This document shows, in pieces, positions 25,408-33,028 of a stretch of 33,081 nucleotides of DNA. The stretch's first letter is position 1. Every line of letters starts with the position of its first letter. This stretch comes from an uncultured Fibrobacter sp. (GTDB lineage Bacteria > Fibrobacterota > Fibrobacteria > Fibrobacterales > Fibrobacteraceae), in the NCBI GenBank assembly GCA_946186895.1, contig CAMHOW010000026.1:1-33081 (forward strand), written 5' to 3'. Under the pieces are notes generated by a model. The model saw nothing but the letters and a program-made list of their open reading frames with translations, ran no database searches and was not told where the DNA came from. Both the position numbers and the translations under genes were made by a program.

Positions 25408-26679
25408 ATGAAACAGATTCTTAAAAAGACCGAACTAAAAAACGGAATTACCATTCTCACCGACTACATGCCCCACGCCTATTCTGTGGCCGTGGGCGCC
25501 TGGATTCCGCGAGGCTCTAGACACGAAGCGCCCGATGAATACGGGCTCAGCCATTTTTACGAACACCTGGTCTTTAAGGGTACGCAAAAACGCACCGCCC
25601 TTGAAATCGCCCGAGCCATCGAAGACCGAGGCGGCAACCTGGAAGCCTACACCACTAGGCAAGAGACCGGCTTCTACGCCCAAGTGGAAAGTGGCGACCT
25701 GCCATTAGCCGTAGACGTCATCGCCGACATGCTCATGCACCCCCGCCTCGAAAAGAAAGAGATGGAAAAAGAGCGGCGAGTCATCATCGAAGAAATCCAC
25801 AGCTACGACGATATTCCCGAAGAACTGGTGGGCGACGTTTTCAACGCCATCCATTTCAAGGGTTCGGGCATCGCCCACTCCATCACCGGGAACATCCAGC
25901 AGGTCAAGGCTCTCACCCACCGCCAGATGCTCAAGTACAAGCAGCAGGTCATAAGCCAGATTCCCATCTTCGTCTGCGCCTCGGGCAAGGTCGATCACGA
26001 TGCCCTAGTAAAGCTTTGCAACGAAAAGTTCGCCGAAAAGACTATCGACGGAAGCTACCCCACAGATATCTACAAAGCCACCCAAAGCGTAAAGGTGGTA
26101 CAAAAACAAGACATTACCCAGTCCAACCTTTTCTGGGGCCTCAGCTTTGACCGAAACCTCATGGACGACCGGGACCGAGCCGCCCTTTCCATGTTCAACG
26201 TGGCCATGGGCGCCGGGATGGCATCACGCCTGTTCCAGAAGATCCGCGAAGAAAAAGGCCTTGCCTACTCCGTCTACTCCACCGCCGACATCTACCGGGA
26301 CTGCGTAGACTGGGGAATCGCCCTAGCAACGGAACCGCACCAGCTGAAAACGGCCCTAGAAATTTCCGTCGACGAGACGAAGAAATTCCTGAAGCACGGA
26401 TTCAAGGCCGGAGAATTCGAGCGGACCCGGGCAAACATTCTGGGCGGCATGCATCTAGGTGCCGACAGCCCCGAAAAGCGGCTTGTGCGTATGGCAGAAC
26501 AGATGCTGCATCTCGGGGAATTCCGCGCCATGGAAAAGAGCGAGAAGATTCTCAAGTCCCTAACCGAAGACGAAGTCGTCGCCACGACGAACAGGCTATT
26601 CAACGCCTCTAAATTTTCAGCTGCCGTGGTGGAACCCAAGGGCAAGAAAAAGACTGTCCTCGACGTGAACTTCTTTTAG
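25408..26679 (+). CDS. M16 family zinc peptidase (mitochondrial-processing-peptidase-like)
   Basis: The 423-aa protein is a single-chain M16B-type peptidase. The inverted zinc motif HxxEH is HFYEH (residues 49-53), and the third ligand lies in RRVIIEEIHSYDD (about 127-139). NLEAYTTRQETGFYA follows the usual NAxTxxexTxYxa block, and the C-terminal half-domain has LFQKIREEKGLAYSVYS (about 271-287), which forms the substrate cavity. The length fits one catalytic plus one structural M16 domain. Such enzymes degrade peptides in cytosol or periplasm; there is no signal peptide, so cytosol is more likely. No RBS and no clear TAnnnT at 6-7 nt precedes the ATG. Confidence 0.93.
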   Translation: MKQILKKTELKNGITILTDYMPHAYSVAVGAWIPRGSRHEAPDEYGLSHFYEHLVFKGTQKRTALEIARAIEDRGGNLEAYTTRQETGFYAQVESGDLPLAVDVIADMLMHPRLEKKEMEKERRVIIEEIHSYDDIPEELVGDVFNAIHFKGSGIAHSITGNIQQVKALTHRQMLKYKQQVISQIPIFVCASGKVDHDALVKLCNEKFAEKTIDGSYPTDIYKATQSVKVVQKQDITQSNLFWGLSFDRNLMDDRDRAALSMFNVAMGAGMASRLFQKIREEKGLAYSVYSTADIYRDCVDWGIALATEPHQLKTALEISVDETKKFLKHGFKAGEFERTRANILGGMHLGADSPEKRLVRMAEQMLHLGEFRAMEKSEKILKSLTEDEVVATTNRLFNASKFSAAVVEPKGKKKTVLDVNFF

Positions 26680-26697
26680 CTAGGTATTATTTGCAGC

Positions 26698-26845
26698 ATT
26701 ACTCTGCTCCTACGTCATTCCCTTTCAGGGCATGACTAGCTCGCTTCGGATATAGAAATATGCAAGCATGTTTCTATATCACTCTGCTTCTACGTCATTC
26801 CGGCCATGAGCCGGAATCTAGATGGCGGATCAAGTCCGCCATGAC
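26698..26845. repeat. Composite intergenic repeat with 24-bp direct repeats and nested hairpins
   Basis: Two 24-bp direct repeats beginning ATyACTCTGCTyCTACG (26698-26721 and 26778-26801, 2 differences) are 80 bp apart. Three hairpins follow: GTCAT..CCCT/AGGG..ATGAC (26714-26736); TATAGAAA-t-ATGC-aa-GCAT-g-TTTCTATA (26751-26778); and CGTCAT...ATGACG (26793-26845) enclosing TTCCGGC/GCCGGAA and GGCGGA/TCCGCC, a cruciform. This is a REP-like dispersed element of the kind found in intergenic regions; no gene is present in the 26680-27012 gap. Confidence 0.65.
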
Positions 26846-26891
26846 GCAGTATCTGGATCAGCTGTAATCAAGTATATAATCGCCACAAAAA

Positions 26892-26921
26892 AATAAGACC
26901 AACCTTCCGGTTGGTCTTATT
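26892..26921 (-). terminator. Terminator for leftward transcription (tRNA-Glu side)
   Basis: AATAAGACCAACC and GGTTGGTCTTATT form a perfect 13-bp stem with a TTCC loop. The minus strand continues into a T-run (TTATTTTTTTG). Confidence 0.75.
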
Positions 26922-26980
26922 ATACCCCCTTTAAGGTTGGGACAATCCACTTCGTGTCTTGTCCAACCTTTTGGGGTATA
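26922..26980. repeat. Long imperfect hairpin
   Basis: ATACCCC and AAGGTTG-g-GACAA (with one bulged G) pair with TTGTC-CAACCTT and GGGGTAT around a loop of about 13 nt. The GGGGTATA arm (26973-26980) can instead pair with the downstream hairpin at 27012. Confidence 0.5.
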
Positions 26981-27018
26981 AAAAAGGACCCGCTTTCGCG
27001 AGTCCTTTTTTATACCCC
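26973..27018. terminator. Terminator hairpin overlapping the tRNA-Glu 3' end
   Basis: GGGGTATAAAAAAGGAC pairs perfectly with GTCCTTTTTTATACCCC (17 bp), closed inside by CGC/GCG (one C/A mismatch) around TTTC. The right arm covers the last bases of tRNA-Glu (27013-27018). The T-runs on both strands fit bidirectional termination. Confidence 0.65.
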
Positions 27019-27085
27019 CAAGCGGTTTCGAACCGCTGTTGCGGGAATGAAAATCCCGAGTCCTGGGCCACTAGACGATAGGGGC
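27013..27085 (-). tRNA. tRNA-Glu (anticodon TTC)
   Basis: The 73-nt minus-strand cloverleaf has D-arm GTCTAGTGGCCCAGGAC as in other bacterial tRNA-Glu, anticodon stem CGGGA/TCCCG around TTTTCAT (TTC at 34-36), T-arm AGCGG-TTCGAAA-CCGCT and acceptor GCCCCTA/TGGGGGT with two wobble pairs (T6-G67 and G1-T72). The discriminator is A; CCA is not encoded. Confidence 0.93.
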
Positions 27086-27099
27086 GTTAAGTAAGGCCA

Positions 27100-27127
27100 A
27101 ATATAGGAAACTTTATTTCTTTGTAAA
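27100..27127 (-). promoter_or_regulatory. Promoter of tRNA-Glu
   Basis: TTTACA (complement of 27122-27127), 16 bp, TATATT (complement of 27100-27105), then 14 nt to the tRNA 5' end. Confidence 0.75.
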
Positions 27128-27163
27128 GGGTGGCTCCCTAAAATTTTTACATTTTCATAAAAG

Positions 27164-28738
27164 ATGTTGAAAAAGTGGCTGAAAAAATCCTTTTTGAAAG
27201 GCATTTTGCGGTTTCTGCCGCTGGCAATAGCCTCCAGCGCAGCCGATGGCGCCCTACTTTGGGGAATCCGTTCCTTCATGGACCTGCTCTCCCAGGAGTC
27301 TCCCTTCACCCTCACGGAATGGGTGGCCCTGATGGTCCTTTTGACAGCACTTAGACTTATTTTCCTCTTCGCCAAAGTCAGGCAGAACGAAACCTGGATT
27401 TTTCAGATCAGTTCTTCCCTGCGAAGCTGGTTTATCCGCAAGCTTAGGAATCTCTCGCCACGATTTTTCCATAGCAAAGACAGTGGCGCCCAAACCGAAA
27501 TGGCCTTCGACGCCATCCATACCATCCAAAGTAACGGAAGCGTCTTTTTCCAGGCGACCCAGGCGGCCCTGCAGCTGCTGATTTTTATTCCGGTGCTGCT
27601 CTACATTTCCTGGCCCCTGACCCTGTTCCTTTTCCTGATTATCACGCCCCTGGTAGCCTGGCTCCAACGTAAAATCCACCGCATGGGCCCCGAAGAAGAA
27701 TCCCTGCTGTTCGAACGGTCGAAATTTCGGAACAACTTCGACACAACCCGAAGACTTTTCCGCACCTGGAGTGCCCCCCAGGAACGGGCCATTCTTTCTT
27801 CGAACCTCCAGAAGAATTCTAGGGAGCTGACCCAAAATACCAAGCGTTTCTCTATCCGCAAGAACGGTCTTTCCCTGGTGATGGAATCCGTCTCTGTGCT
27901 GTCCATGATTTTCGTGCTCACCTTCTGCGCTATCCTTATCGCCCGAGGCTGGATGGACAGCAAGGGGCTTATCCTGTTCTGCTCTGCCGTACTCCTGAGT
28001 TACAAGCCCGTCAAGGAATGCTCCCGCGCCCTGCCGGAATTCCGGGCCCTGGTAAGCGCCTGCCATTTCCTTTTCAAGTTCGAAACCGTTCCCGAAAAAT
28101 CTCCTGCCCCGAGCGCCAGCGGCGAAAACCTTTCCATCCGTCAGGGAGCCTTCTCCTACGGTGGTCCCGACTGCAATGCCGACACCCCCGAAACCCAAGT
28201 TTACCGTAACCTGAACCTGAACTGGAGCGTAAAGCAACCCGTGCTTTTGAAGGGGAAAAACGGTGCCGGCAAAACCACCCTGTTTAGGCTTATCGCCAAT
28301 CTGGAAGAATGGAACCATGGTGATATTTGTGTCCCCTATCTTAGCGCAGCCGATGGATTTTTCCTCATGTCCCAAGACTTGGAGCTCCCACCGAAAAGCA
28401 TTCTGAAGGACCTGTTGGCGCGCTCCCAGTCCACCCTGTTGCAAGACTTTATAGAGACATCCCGAATCCAGAAGTTGCTCTCCAAAGAAGCCCTCTCCGG
28501 AGGGGAGCGCGCCAAGGTGGCCTTGCTGTGGGCGCTGGCGTCCCCGTCCAAAGTCTTGCTGCTGGACGAGCCCCTGGCCGGCATTGCCCTCGCCGACCGG
28601 GCCCCCATTTTGGAAAAGCTTTTGGAGACCTGCGAAAAACTTGGCAAGTGGCTTTTGATTTCCAGTCACGACCGCTTGCCCGAAACCCTAGAAAGCAAGT
28701 TCCTGCTGGTAGATTTGGACCATGAAAAGAATCTATAA
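27164..28738 (+). CDS. ABC transporter, fused permease and ATP-binding domain
   Basis: The 524-aa half-transporter has five to six membrane helices in residues 1-290 and an ATPase domain from about 320: Walker A LKGKNGAGKTT (about 360-371), Q-loop FLMSQDLELP (about 403-412), signature LSGGE (about 443-447), Walker B VLLLDEP (about 461-467) and H-loop SSHD (about 498-501). The fold is the exporter type (CydCD/MsbA-like). Its neighbours, an ICMT-like membrane protein and waaA, suggest a role in lipid or glycolipid export, but the substrate is not shown. Its final 17 bases overlap the next gene. TACATT lies 10 nt before the ATG. Confidence 0.9.
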   Translation: MLKKWLKKSFLKGILRFLPLAIASSAADGALLWGIRSFMDLLSQESPFTLTEWVALMVLLTALRLIFLFAKVRQNETWIFQISSSLRSWFIRKLRNLSPRFFHSKDSGAQTEMAFDAIHTIQSNGSVFFQATQAALQLLIFIPVLLYISWPLTLFLFLIITPLVAWLQRKIHRMGPEEESLLFERSKFRNNFDTTRRLFRTWSAPQERAILSSNLQKNSRELTQNTKRFSIRKNGLSLVMESVSVLSMIFVLTFCAILIARGWMDSKGLILFCSAVLLSYKPVKECSRALPEFRALVSACHFLFKFETVPEKSPAPSASGENLSIRQGAFSYGGPDCNADTPETQVYRNLNLNWSVKQPVLLKGKNGAGKTTLFRLIANLEEWNHGDICVPYLSAADGFFLMSQDLELPPKSILKDLLARSQSTLLQDFIETSRIQKLLSKEALSGGERAKVALLWALASPSKVLLLDEPLAGIALADRAPILEKLLETCEKLGKWLLISSHDRLPETLESKFLLVDLDHEKNL

Positions 28739-29288
28739 GTGGCGGGGTTTTATTCTAGGCTTATTGGCCTTGGGTCTGTTCATCAGTCCTGCGGCTGCGT
28801 TACAATATGGGCCAATAATAACGGCGGCAGTTCTCCTAATCCTCGGAATTCTGCTCCGGATTTTTGCAAGGCGCACCATCGGCGAGCATACGCGGGGAGT
28901 CGTTCATGCGGCACCTGCCTTGGTCACCACCGGCACCTACTCCCTGATGCGGCACCCGCTCTACGTTTCCAATACGCTTATTGCCAGTGGGGCAATCCTT
29001 TTTCACCTAGGTTTTGAACTCTGGGCACTACCCTTCCTTGCCGTTTTGTTCTCCTTGGAATTCGCCCTTTCCAAGGCGGAGGACCGTTTCCTAGAAAGTA
29101 CTTTTCAAGATGAATGGAGAAATTGGAAGGCTAGAACTTGGGCCTTTTTCCCAAATCCGCGGAATTTCAAGCCTACCCTACAACCCAGAAGTTTTTTCCA
29201 ATCCCTATGGGCCGACCGTTCCACCTGGCTTTGGGTCTTTTTGTTAATTTTCGTACTGTACGGTAAAAAAGTTTTTCTTGGAGCGTAG
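28722..29288 (+). CDS. Isoprenylcysteine carboxyl methyltransferase-like integral membrane protein
   Basis: The 188-aa protein has about four membrane segments and the PEMT/ICMT signature region LVTTGTYSLMRHPLYVSN (about residues 67-84), then EDRFLES and EWRNWKAR near 122-138. Bacterial members are SAM-dependent methyltransferases of lipids or isoprenoids, with few known substrates. It overlaps the ABC transporter gene by 17 bp and its stop abuts the waaA start, so all are one operon. A role in modifying an envelope lipid is suggested by context only. Confidence 0.8.
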   Translation: MKRIYKWRGFILGLLALGLFISPAAALQYGPIITAAVLLILGILLRIFARRTIGEHTRGVVHAAPALVTTGTYSLMRHPLYVSNTLIASGAILFHLGFELWALPFLAVLFSLEFALSKAEDRFLESTFQDEWRNWKARTWAFFPNPRNFKPTLQPRSFFQSLWADRSTWLWVFLLIFVLYGKKVFLGA

Positions 29289-30476
29289 ATGTTCAACGCA
29301 TTCAGTATAGTTCGCGAAGTCGCAGGTGTAGTGGCCGGCGCCACTACAAAAATCCCTGCCATCGAAAAGAAGTTCCGCATTTCAGAAAGGCTAGACGGCA
29401 ACTGGCCCGAAGGCCCGTTCCTTTGGTTGCACGGGGCAAGCCTCGGCGAATGCCGAATGCTCCTTTCCCTCGCCGGGTTCTTGCAGCAAGACCTGCCCAG
29501 CTGCCCGAGAATCCTCATCACGGCGCAAAAACCTGAAGTCGTAGATTTCTTGAAGAATTCGGGTAAGGATATCGAGGCCGCCATGGCCCCCGCCGACACG
29601 CCCACATCCCTTGCAAAGTTCATCTCCAAGGTAAAGCCGGTGGGCCTTATCCTGGGAGAAAACGAACTCTGGCCGGGCTACCTCTCTGCCATGCGCAAGC
29701 TTTCGTTGAAACCCTCCGTGGCTATCGTGTCCGGCAGGTTCCGCAGGGCGCTCCCCTTTATGGACTATAGCCCCGTCGGGTTCGCCGCCATGCAGACCGG
29801 CGCCGATTCCAGCCGTATCCAGGCCGCCTTCGGCGACACCTGCTCTACAAAGGCTGTCATCGGCGGCGACTGGAAGCTGCTTTCTTGGGCCAAGGCCGGC
29901 AAGCAAGTTTCCGCTCCCGAAAATCCAAACGTGGATACCGTATTCTTGTCCATGCACTTTGCAGAATGGGCAAGCCTCAGCCGCATGATTCTTTCTTCCA
30001 TCAAGCGCCAGGAATCTGTGGTGCTGGTTCCCCGCAGGCTCGAAGAGGTGGAGACCTTCCGCAAGGCCCTCTTGGAGCAAGAACTCATCGTCACAGAATG
30101 GCCTCTGGTCCAGAAGGGCGCTGTCGCCTTGGTCACGGAATTCGGACTCGTTCCGGAAATCCTAAAAAACTCAAGGTCAGCTGTGGTGGGAGGCTCCTTC
30201 AGCCTGACCCTCGGGGTCCACGACTTCTGGGAGCCCCTCCAGAACGGAGTGGCCACCTGCGTCGGCCCCTATTCCAGAGGCCAGAGAGAAACCGTCTGCA
30301 CCCTGGTTCGCGAAGGCGTATTGACCCAGCTCCAGACCACCGCAGGCTTTGCCGACCGGAATAAGCCAGACATCCGGATGGTCCAGTCCTTCCTGGAAAG
30401 GGAACGGCTGAAAATATCCGAATCCTACCAACAGCTCCTGGACTTTTTGAAAGGTTTGCTCCAAGCACAAGGCTAA
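29289..30476 (+). CDS. waaA: 3-deoxy-D-manno-octulosonic acid transferase
   Basis: WaaA (KdtA) transfers Kdo from CMP-Kdo to lipid IVA on the inner face of the inner membrane. The 395-aa protein shows the GT30 blocks: LWLHGASLGECRML (about 37-50, including the catalytic Glu), LILGENELWPGYL (about 120-132), VIGGDWKL (about 190-197) and VVGGSFSLTLGVHDFWEPLQNGV (about 298-320), which is the sugar-nucleotide binding loop normally read as GGSFxxxGGHNxLEP. It lacks the usual N-terminal membrane helix; the N-terminus is only weakly hydrophobic. Start ATG is immediately after the preceding stop, with GGAG upstream. Confidence 0.93.
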   Translation: MFNAFSIVREVAGVVAGATTKIPAIEKKFRISERLDGNWPEGPFLWLHGASLGECRMLLSLAGFLQQDLPSCPRILITAQKPEVVDFLKNSGKDIEAAMAPADTPTSLAKFISKVKPVGLILGENELWPGYLSAMRKLSLKPSVAIVSGRFRRALPFMDYSPVGFAAMQTGADSSRIQAAFGDTCSTKAVIGGDWKLLSWAKAGKQVSAPENPNVDTVFLSMHFAEWASLSRMILSSIKRQESVVLVPRRLEEVETFRKALLEQELIVTEWPLVQKGAVALVTEFGLVPEILKNSRSAVVGGSFSLTLGVHDFWEPLQNGVATCVGPYSRGQRETVCTLVREGVLTQLQTTAGFADRNKPDIRMVQSFLERERLKISESYQQLLDFLKGLLQAQG

Positions 30477-30481
30477 AGATT

Positions 30482-31426
30482 ATGAAGAAACTGATTCTCG
30501 CAACCCCCCGTGGATTCTGCGCCGGAGTAGACCGCGCCATCCACGTGGTGGAAAAGGCCCTGGAAAAATTCGGTTCCCCCATCTACGTTCGCCATGAGAT
30601 AGTCCATAACCGTTATGTGGTGGAAACCCTGAAATCTAAGGGCGTCATCTTCGTAGACGAGCTGGACGAAGTCCCCGAAGGTTCGGTGGTCATCTTCTCG
30701 GCCCACGGGGTGGCAGACCACATCTACCAAGACGCCGAAGCAAAACACCTGCAGGTGGTGGACGCTACCTGCCCGCTGGTGCGCAAAGTCCATTTCAGCG
30801 CCAAGAGGCACTACTCAGCAGGCCGCCACATCATCCTTATCGGCCATGCCGGACATGCCGAGGTGGAAGGCACCCTGGGGCAACTTCCCGAAGGGGCCAT
30901 CACCCTCATCAGGAACGAAGCCGACATTGAAAAGCTTGCCTTCCAGGACGACAAGGAAATCGCCTATATCACACAGACCACCCTTTCCGTGGCAGAAACC
31001 CGAAAGATTATCGCCACCCTGAAGGCAAAATTTCCAAATATCATCGGACCTGAGGCCGGAGACCTGTGTTACGCCACGGGGAACCGCCAGGCCGCCGTCC
31101 TAGACCTCTGTTCCAAGGTCGACCTGCTCCTGGTGGTGGGCGCCAAGAATTCCTCCAATTCCTCGCGCCTTATGGAACTGGGACAGGAACAGGGTATCAA
31201 GAGCCACCTCATTGAGTCCGTGAACGACCTAAATCCGGACTGGTTCCAGGGGGTGGAGACCGTGGGGCTCTCCAGCGGGGCCAGCGCTCCGGAAATCCTG
31301 GTCCAGGAGGTGGTGGACTGGATCAAGGCGAAATTTACCCCCGTAGAGGTGGAAAATTTCGTAAAATTGGTGGAATCTACCAAATTTAACCTGCCAAAGG
31401 AGTTACAAGACGCCCCTCAGTCTTGA
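30482..31426 (+). CDS. ispH: 4-hydroxy-3-methylbut-2-enyl diphosphate reductase
   Basis: IspH (LytB) is the [4Fe-4S] enzyme that makes IPP and DMAPP in the last MEP step. The 314-aa protein has the three cluster cysteines: Cys13 in PRGFCAGVDRA, Cys97 in VDATCPLV, and Cys196 in GDLCYATGNRQ. HEIVHN (about 39-44), FSAHG, GHAGHAEVEG and NSSNSSRL complete the family series. It begins 5 nt after waaA and is probably cotranscribed with it. Its stop codon lies inside the -35 box of rpmB. Confidence 0.97.
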   Translation: MKKLILATPRGFCAGVDRAIHVVEKALEKFGSPIYVRHEIVHNRYVVETLKSKGVIFVDELDEVPEGSVVIFSAHGVADHIYQDAEAKHLQVVDATCPLVRKVHFSAKRHYSAGRHIILIGHAGHAEVEGTLGQLPEGAITLIRNEADIEKLAFQDDKEIAYITQTTLSVAETRKIIATLKAKFPNIIGPEAGDLCYATGNRQAAVLDLCSKVDLLLVVGAKNSSNSSRLMELGQEQGIKSHLIESVNDLNPDWFQGVETVGLSSGASAPEILVQEVVDWIKAKFTPVEVENFVKLVESTKFNLPKELQDAPQS

Positions 31427-31451
31427 CAATTCCCCCACTTTTAACTAAAAT
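31423..31451 (+). promoter_or_regulatory. Promoter of rpmB
   Basis: TTGACA (31423-31428), exactly 17 bp, TAAAAT (31446-31451). The -35 overlaps the ispH stop codon. A leader of about 25 nt follows with GGAG 7 nt before the ATG, so this gene is not leaderless. Together with the tRNA promoters it fixes the -10 pattern used in other calls. Confidence 0.85.
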
Positions 31452-31482
31452 TGGTGTCCGTAAAAAACAACGGAGTTTAATT

Positions 31483-31704
31483 ATGAGCCGTATTTGTGAA
31501 GTCACCGGAAAAGCCGGCCTCGTGGGCAACATGGTTTCCCACTCTAACCGTAAGAAGTTGATGAAGCAGCTTCCGAACCTCCAGAAGAAGCGTTTCTATA
31601 TCCCCGAAGAAGATCGCTGGGTGACCCTCCGCGTGAGCGCCGCTGGTCTCCGCACTATCAGCAAGTGCGGTATCCAGGCTGTTGCCCAGGAACTCGGCAT
31701 CTAA
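31483..31704 (+). CDS. rpmB: Large ribosomal subunit protein bL28
   Basis: The 73-aa protein reads MSRICEVTGKAGLVGNMVSH with the family's C-x2-T-GK start, RKKLMKQLPNLQKKRFYIP and LRVSAAGLRTISKCGI near the C-terminus. It is a basic ribosomal protein of usual length. The start ATG at 31483 is preceded by CGGAG; a longer frame from 31423 is only the leader. It has its own promoter and a strong terminator, so it is an independent unit. Confidence 0.97.
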   Translation: MSRICEVTGKAGLVGNMVSHSNRKKLMKQLPNLQKKRFYIPEEDRWVTLRVSAAGLRTISKCGIQAVAQELGI

Positions 31705-31724
31705 TTCTCGCCAAGCGAAAATAA

Positions 31725-31755
31725 AAAACCGCCAAAGCATCACTTTGGCGGTATT
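31725..31755. terminator. Bidirectional terminator between rpmB and the exonuclease gene
   Basis: CCGCCAAAG (31729-31737) and CTTTGGCGG (31743-31751) form a perfect 9-bp stem with loop CATCA; T-rich tracts follow on both strands. Confidence 0.9.
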
Positions 31756-31773
31756 TTGTGTATTCTAAACAGC

Positions 31774-32421
31774 CTACTTATTTATAAACTGCGGAGTGCC
31801 CTTGTACTTGGCAAGGTTAGCCATGATGCTCCCCAGTTCCCAGTCCTTTTCCTTGAACCGGCGGCGGAGGATGGCCACAAACACTTCCATAAGCATCTCG
31901 CAGTCATAGACGGCACGGTGCATCTTTTCGGAATCAATGCTCATGGCAATCTCGTTACGACGCTTGAACAGGTTCGCCATATAACCCAGCTTGTGATTTT
32001 CCAATTCCGGCAAAATCGTCCTAGAAACAACGAGGCTATCAATCACGGGGTTCCCGGGAACCAGCTGAGGGTTCTTGGCGTAGGCCGCCCGCAAGAAGCT
32101 GGCATCGAAGTTCGCGTTATGGGCAATCAAGATAGAACCCTGACCGCAAAAAGCCGTAAAGCCCTTGAGACATTCCCCTACAGCAGGAGCGTTCTCCACA
32201 TCCTTGTCGTAGATATGGTTCACGTTAGAGGCCTCGGCGGGAATCAGCATGTTGGGCTTCACGAAGGTTTCAAATTCGGACAGCAGTTTGGGCACTACCT
32301 TGCCGTTCTTAGTTTCTACCGTAAACTTAACGGCACCGATTTCAATGATTTCATCTTTCTTGTTATCAAGACCTGTCGTTTCCAGGTCAAAAGCCACGAA
32401 TTTCGGAGCTAAAGCAATCAT
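31774..32421 (-). CDS. DEDDh 3'-5' exonuclease (DnaQ/PolC epsilon-like)
   Basis: The 215-aa protein has all three exonuclease motifs: Exo I FDLETTG (about 11-17), Exo II HNANFDASFL (about 101-110) and Exo III HRAVYDCEML (about 168-177; DEDDh type). It most resembles the epsilon subunit or PolC-type exonuclease; at 215 aa it could be the proofreading subunit or a stand-alone nuclease. The start at 32421 (MIALAPKF) is preceded by AGGAAGAG. It follows the acyltransferase-like gene after 16 nt in the same direction. No polymerase is adjacent. Confidence 0.9.
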   Translation of the reverse strand: MIALAPKFVAFDLETTGLDNKKDEIIEIGAVKFTVETKNGKVVPKLLSEFETFVKPNMLIPAEASNVNHIYDKDVENAPAVGECLKGFTAFCGQGSILIAHNANFDASFLRAAYAKNPQLVPGNPVIDSLVVSRTILPELENHKLGYMANLFKRRNEIAMSIDSEKMHRAVYDCEMLMEVFVAILRRRFKEKDWELGSIMANLAKYKGTPQFINK

Positions 32422-32437
32422 GGATCTCTTCCTTTTT

Positions 32438-32953
32438 TTAACTAGCACAAAAATACTTAATTTTCACGACAATTGTTGACATGGGAAAAGGAATTACAAA
32501 TCGGTCCCAAGTGTTCAAGGTATAATGCAATCCGTACTGAACCTGAATTTCCCACAAAGGACATCCCGATTTCCTTGACAGCCAAAAAGATCCGGGTTTT
32601 GCAACACCGGCAGGGCCACGAGGGCCGTCCAGGGCCATAGCCGCAAACTGGCCGGCATTCAAGGATTCCAGCAAATGACGCACGTTGAGCGCACCATGGC
32701 TGTCAGACCCCCGGGTAACCTTATACCCTAGGCGCCTGGCTGTCTCGGTGAAAAGCTCCCCGTCCCTGGACTCCGAAATCAAAGCATGGACGCCGCCACC
32801 CTTAAAAGCGGCACAACAAGCCAGCAAGTCCCGATGCCATATTCCAAGAATGCCAGGACCATAACCCTCGGGGGCCTCCAGGCGCACTCTGAGGGTCCGC
32901 AACCATAGGGACACCACCAAAGAGGCCAATTTCGCCTTGAAAACGCCAAACAT
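32438..32953 (-). CDS. Lysophospholipid acyltransferase-like protein (DUF374)
   Basis: The 171-aa protein shows the DUF374/LPLAT blocks: ILGIWHRDLL (about 34-43; the HxxxD-like H-R-D site), ISESRDGELFTETARRLGY (about 59-77), TRGSDSHGAL (about 80-89) and ALDGPRGPAGVAKPGSFWLSRKSG (about 107-130). It ends soon after, around IPFPMSTIVVKIKYF, a little shorter than usual. Such proteins are predicted to acylate lipid A or phospholipid precursors at the inner membrane. TAATTT (complement of 32961-32966) is 7 nt before the ATG and no RBS is seen, so the mRNA may be leaderless. Confidence 0.8.
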   Translation of the reverse strand: MFGVFKAKLASLVVSLWLRTLRVRLEAPEGYGPGILGIWHRDLLACCAAFKGGGVHALISESRDGELFTETARRLGYKVTRGSDSHGALNVRHLLESLNAGQFAAMALDGPRGPAGVAKPGSFWLSRKSGCPLWEIQVQYGLHYTLNTWDRFVIPFPMSTIVVKIKYFCAS

Positions 32954-32979
32954 GGCCTAAAAATTAGTTTTTTTAGGCC
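32954..32979. repeat. Perfect inverted repeat abutting the start codon
   Basis: GGCCTAAAAA (32954-32963) and TTTTTAGGCC (32970-32979) with a 6-bp centre. The left arm ends exactly at the acyltransferase ATG, and the centre includes the leftward -10 box, so it could be an operator for that gene. Confidence 0.5.
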
Positions 32980-32986
32980 ATTGCCC

Positions 32987-33015
32987 TTGGAAATCGGGGT
33001 TTCATTACCTATATT
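32987..33015 (+). promoter_or_regulatory. Promoter of tRNA-Cys
   Basis: TTGGAA (32987-32992), 17 bp, TATATT (33010-33015), then 13 nt to the tRNA 5' end. Confidence 0.75.
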
Positions 33016-33028
33016 AGGCCTCACAATT

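Noticed and set aside
26698..26845. CRISPR array
   Set aside because: Only two direct repeats, no regular spacers, and no cas genes in the window; the structure is that of a REP-like element.
27254..28669. 471-codon open frame antisense to the ABC transporter
   Set aside because: The opposite strand encodes a clear ABC transporter with all motifs; the antisense frame is low-complexity (Gly/Gln/Glu rich), has no RBS and is a by-product of codon bias.
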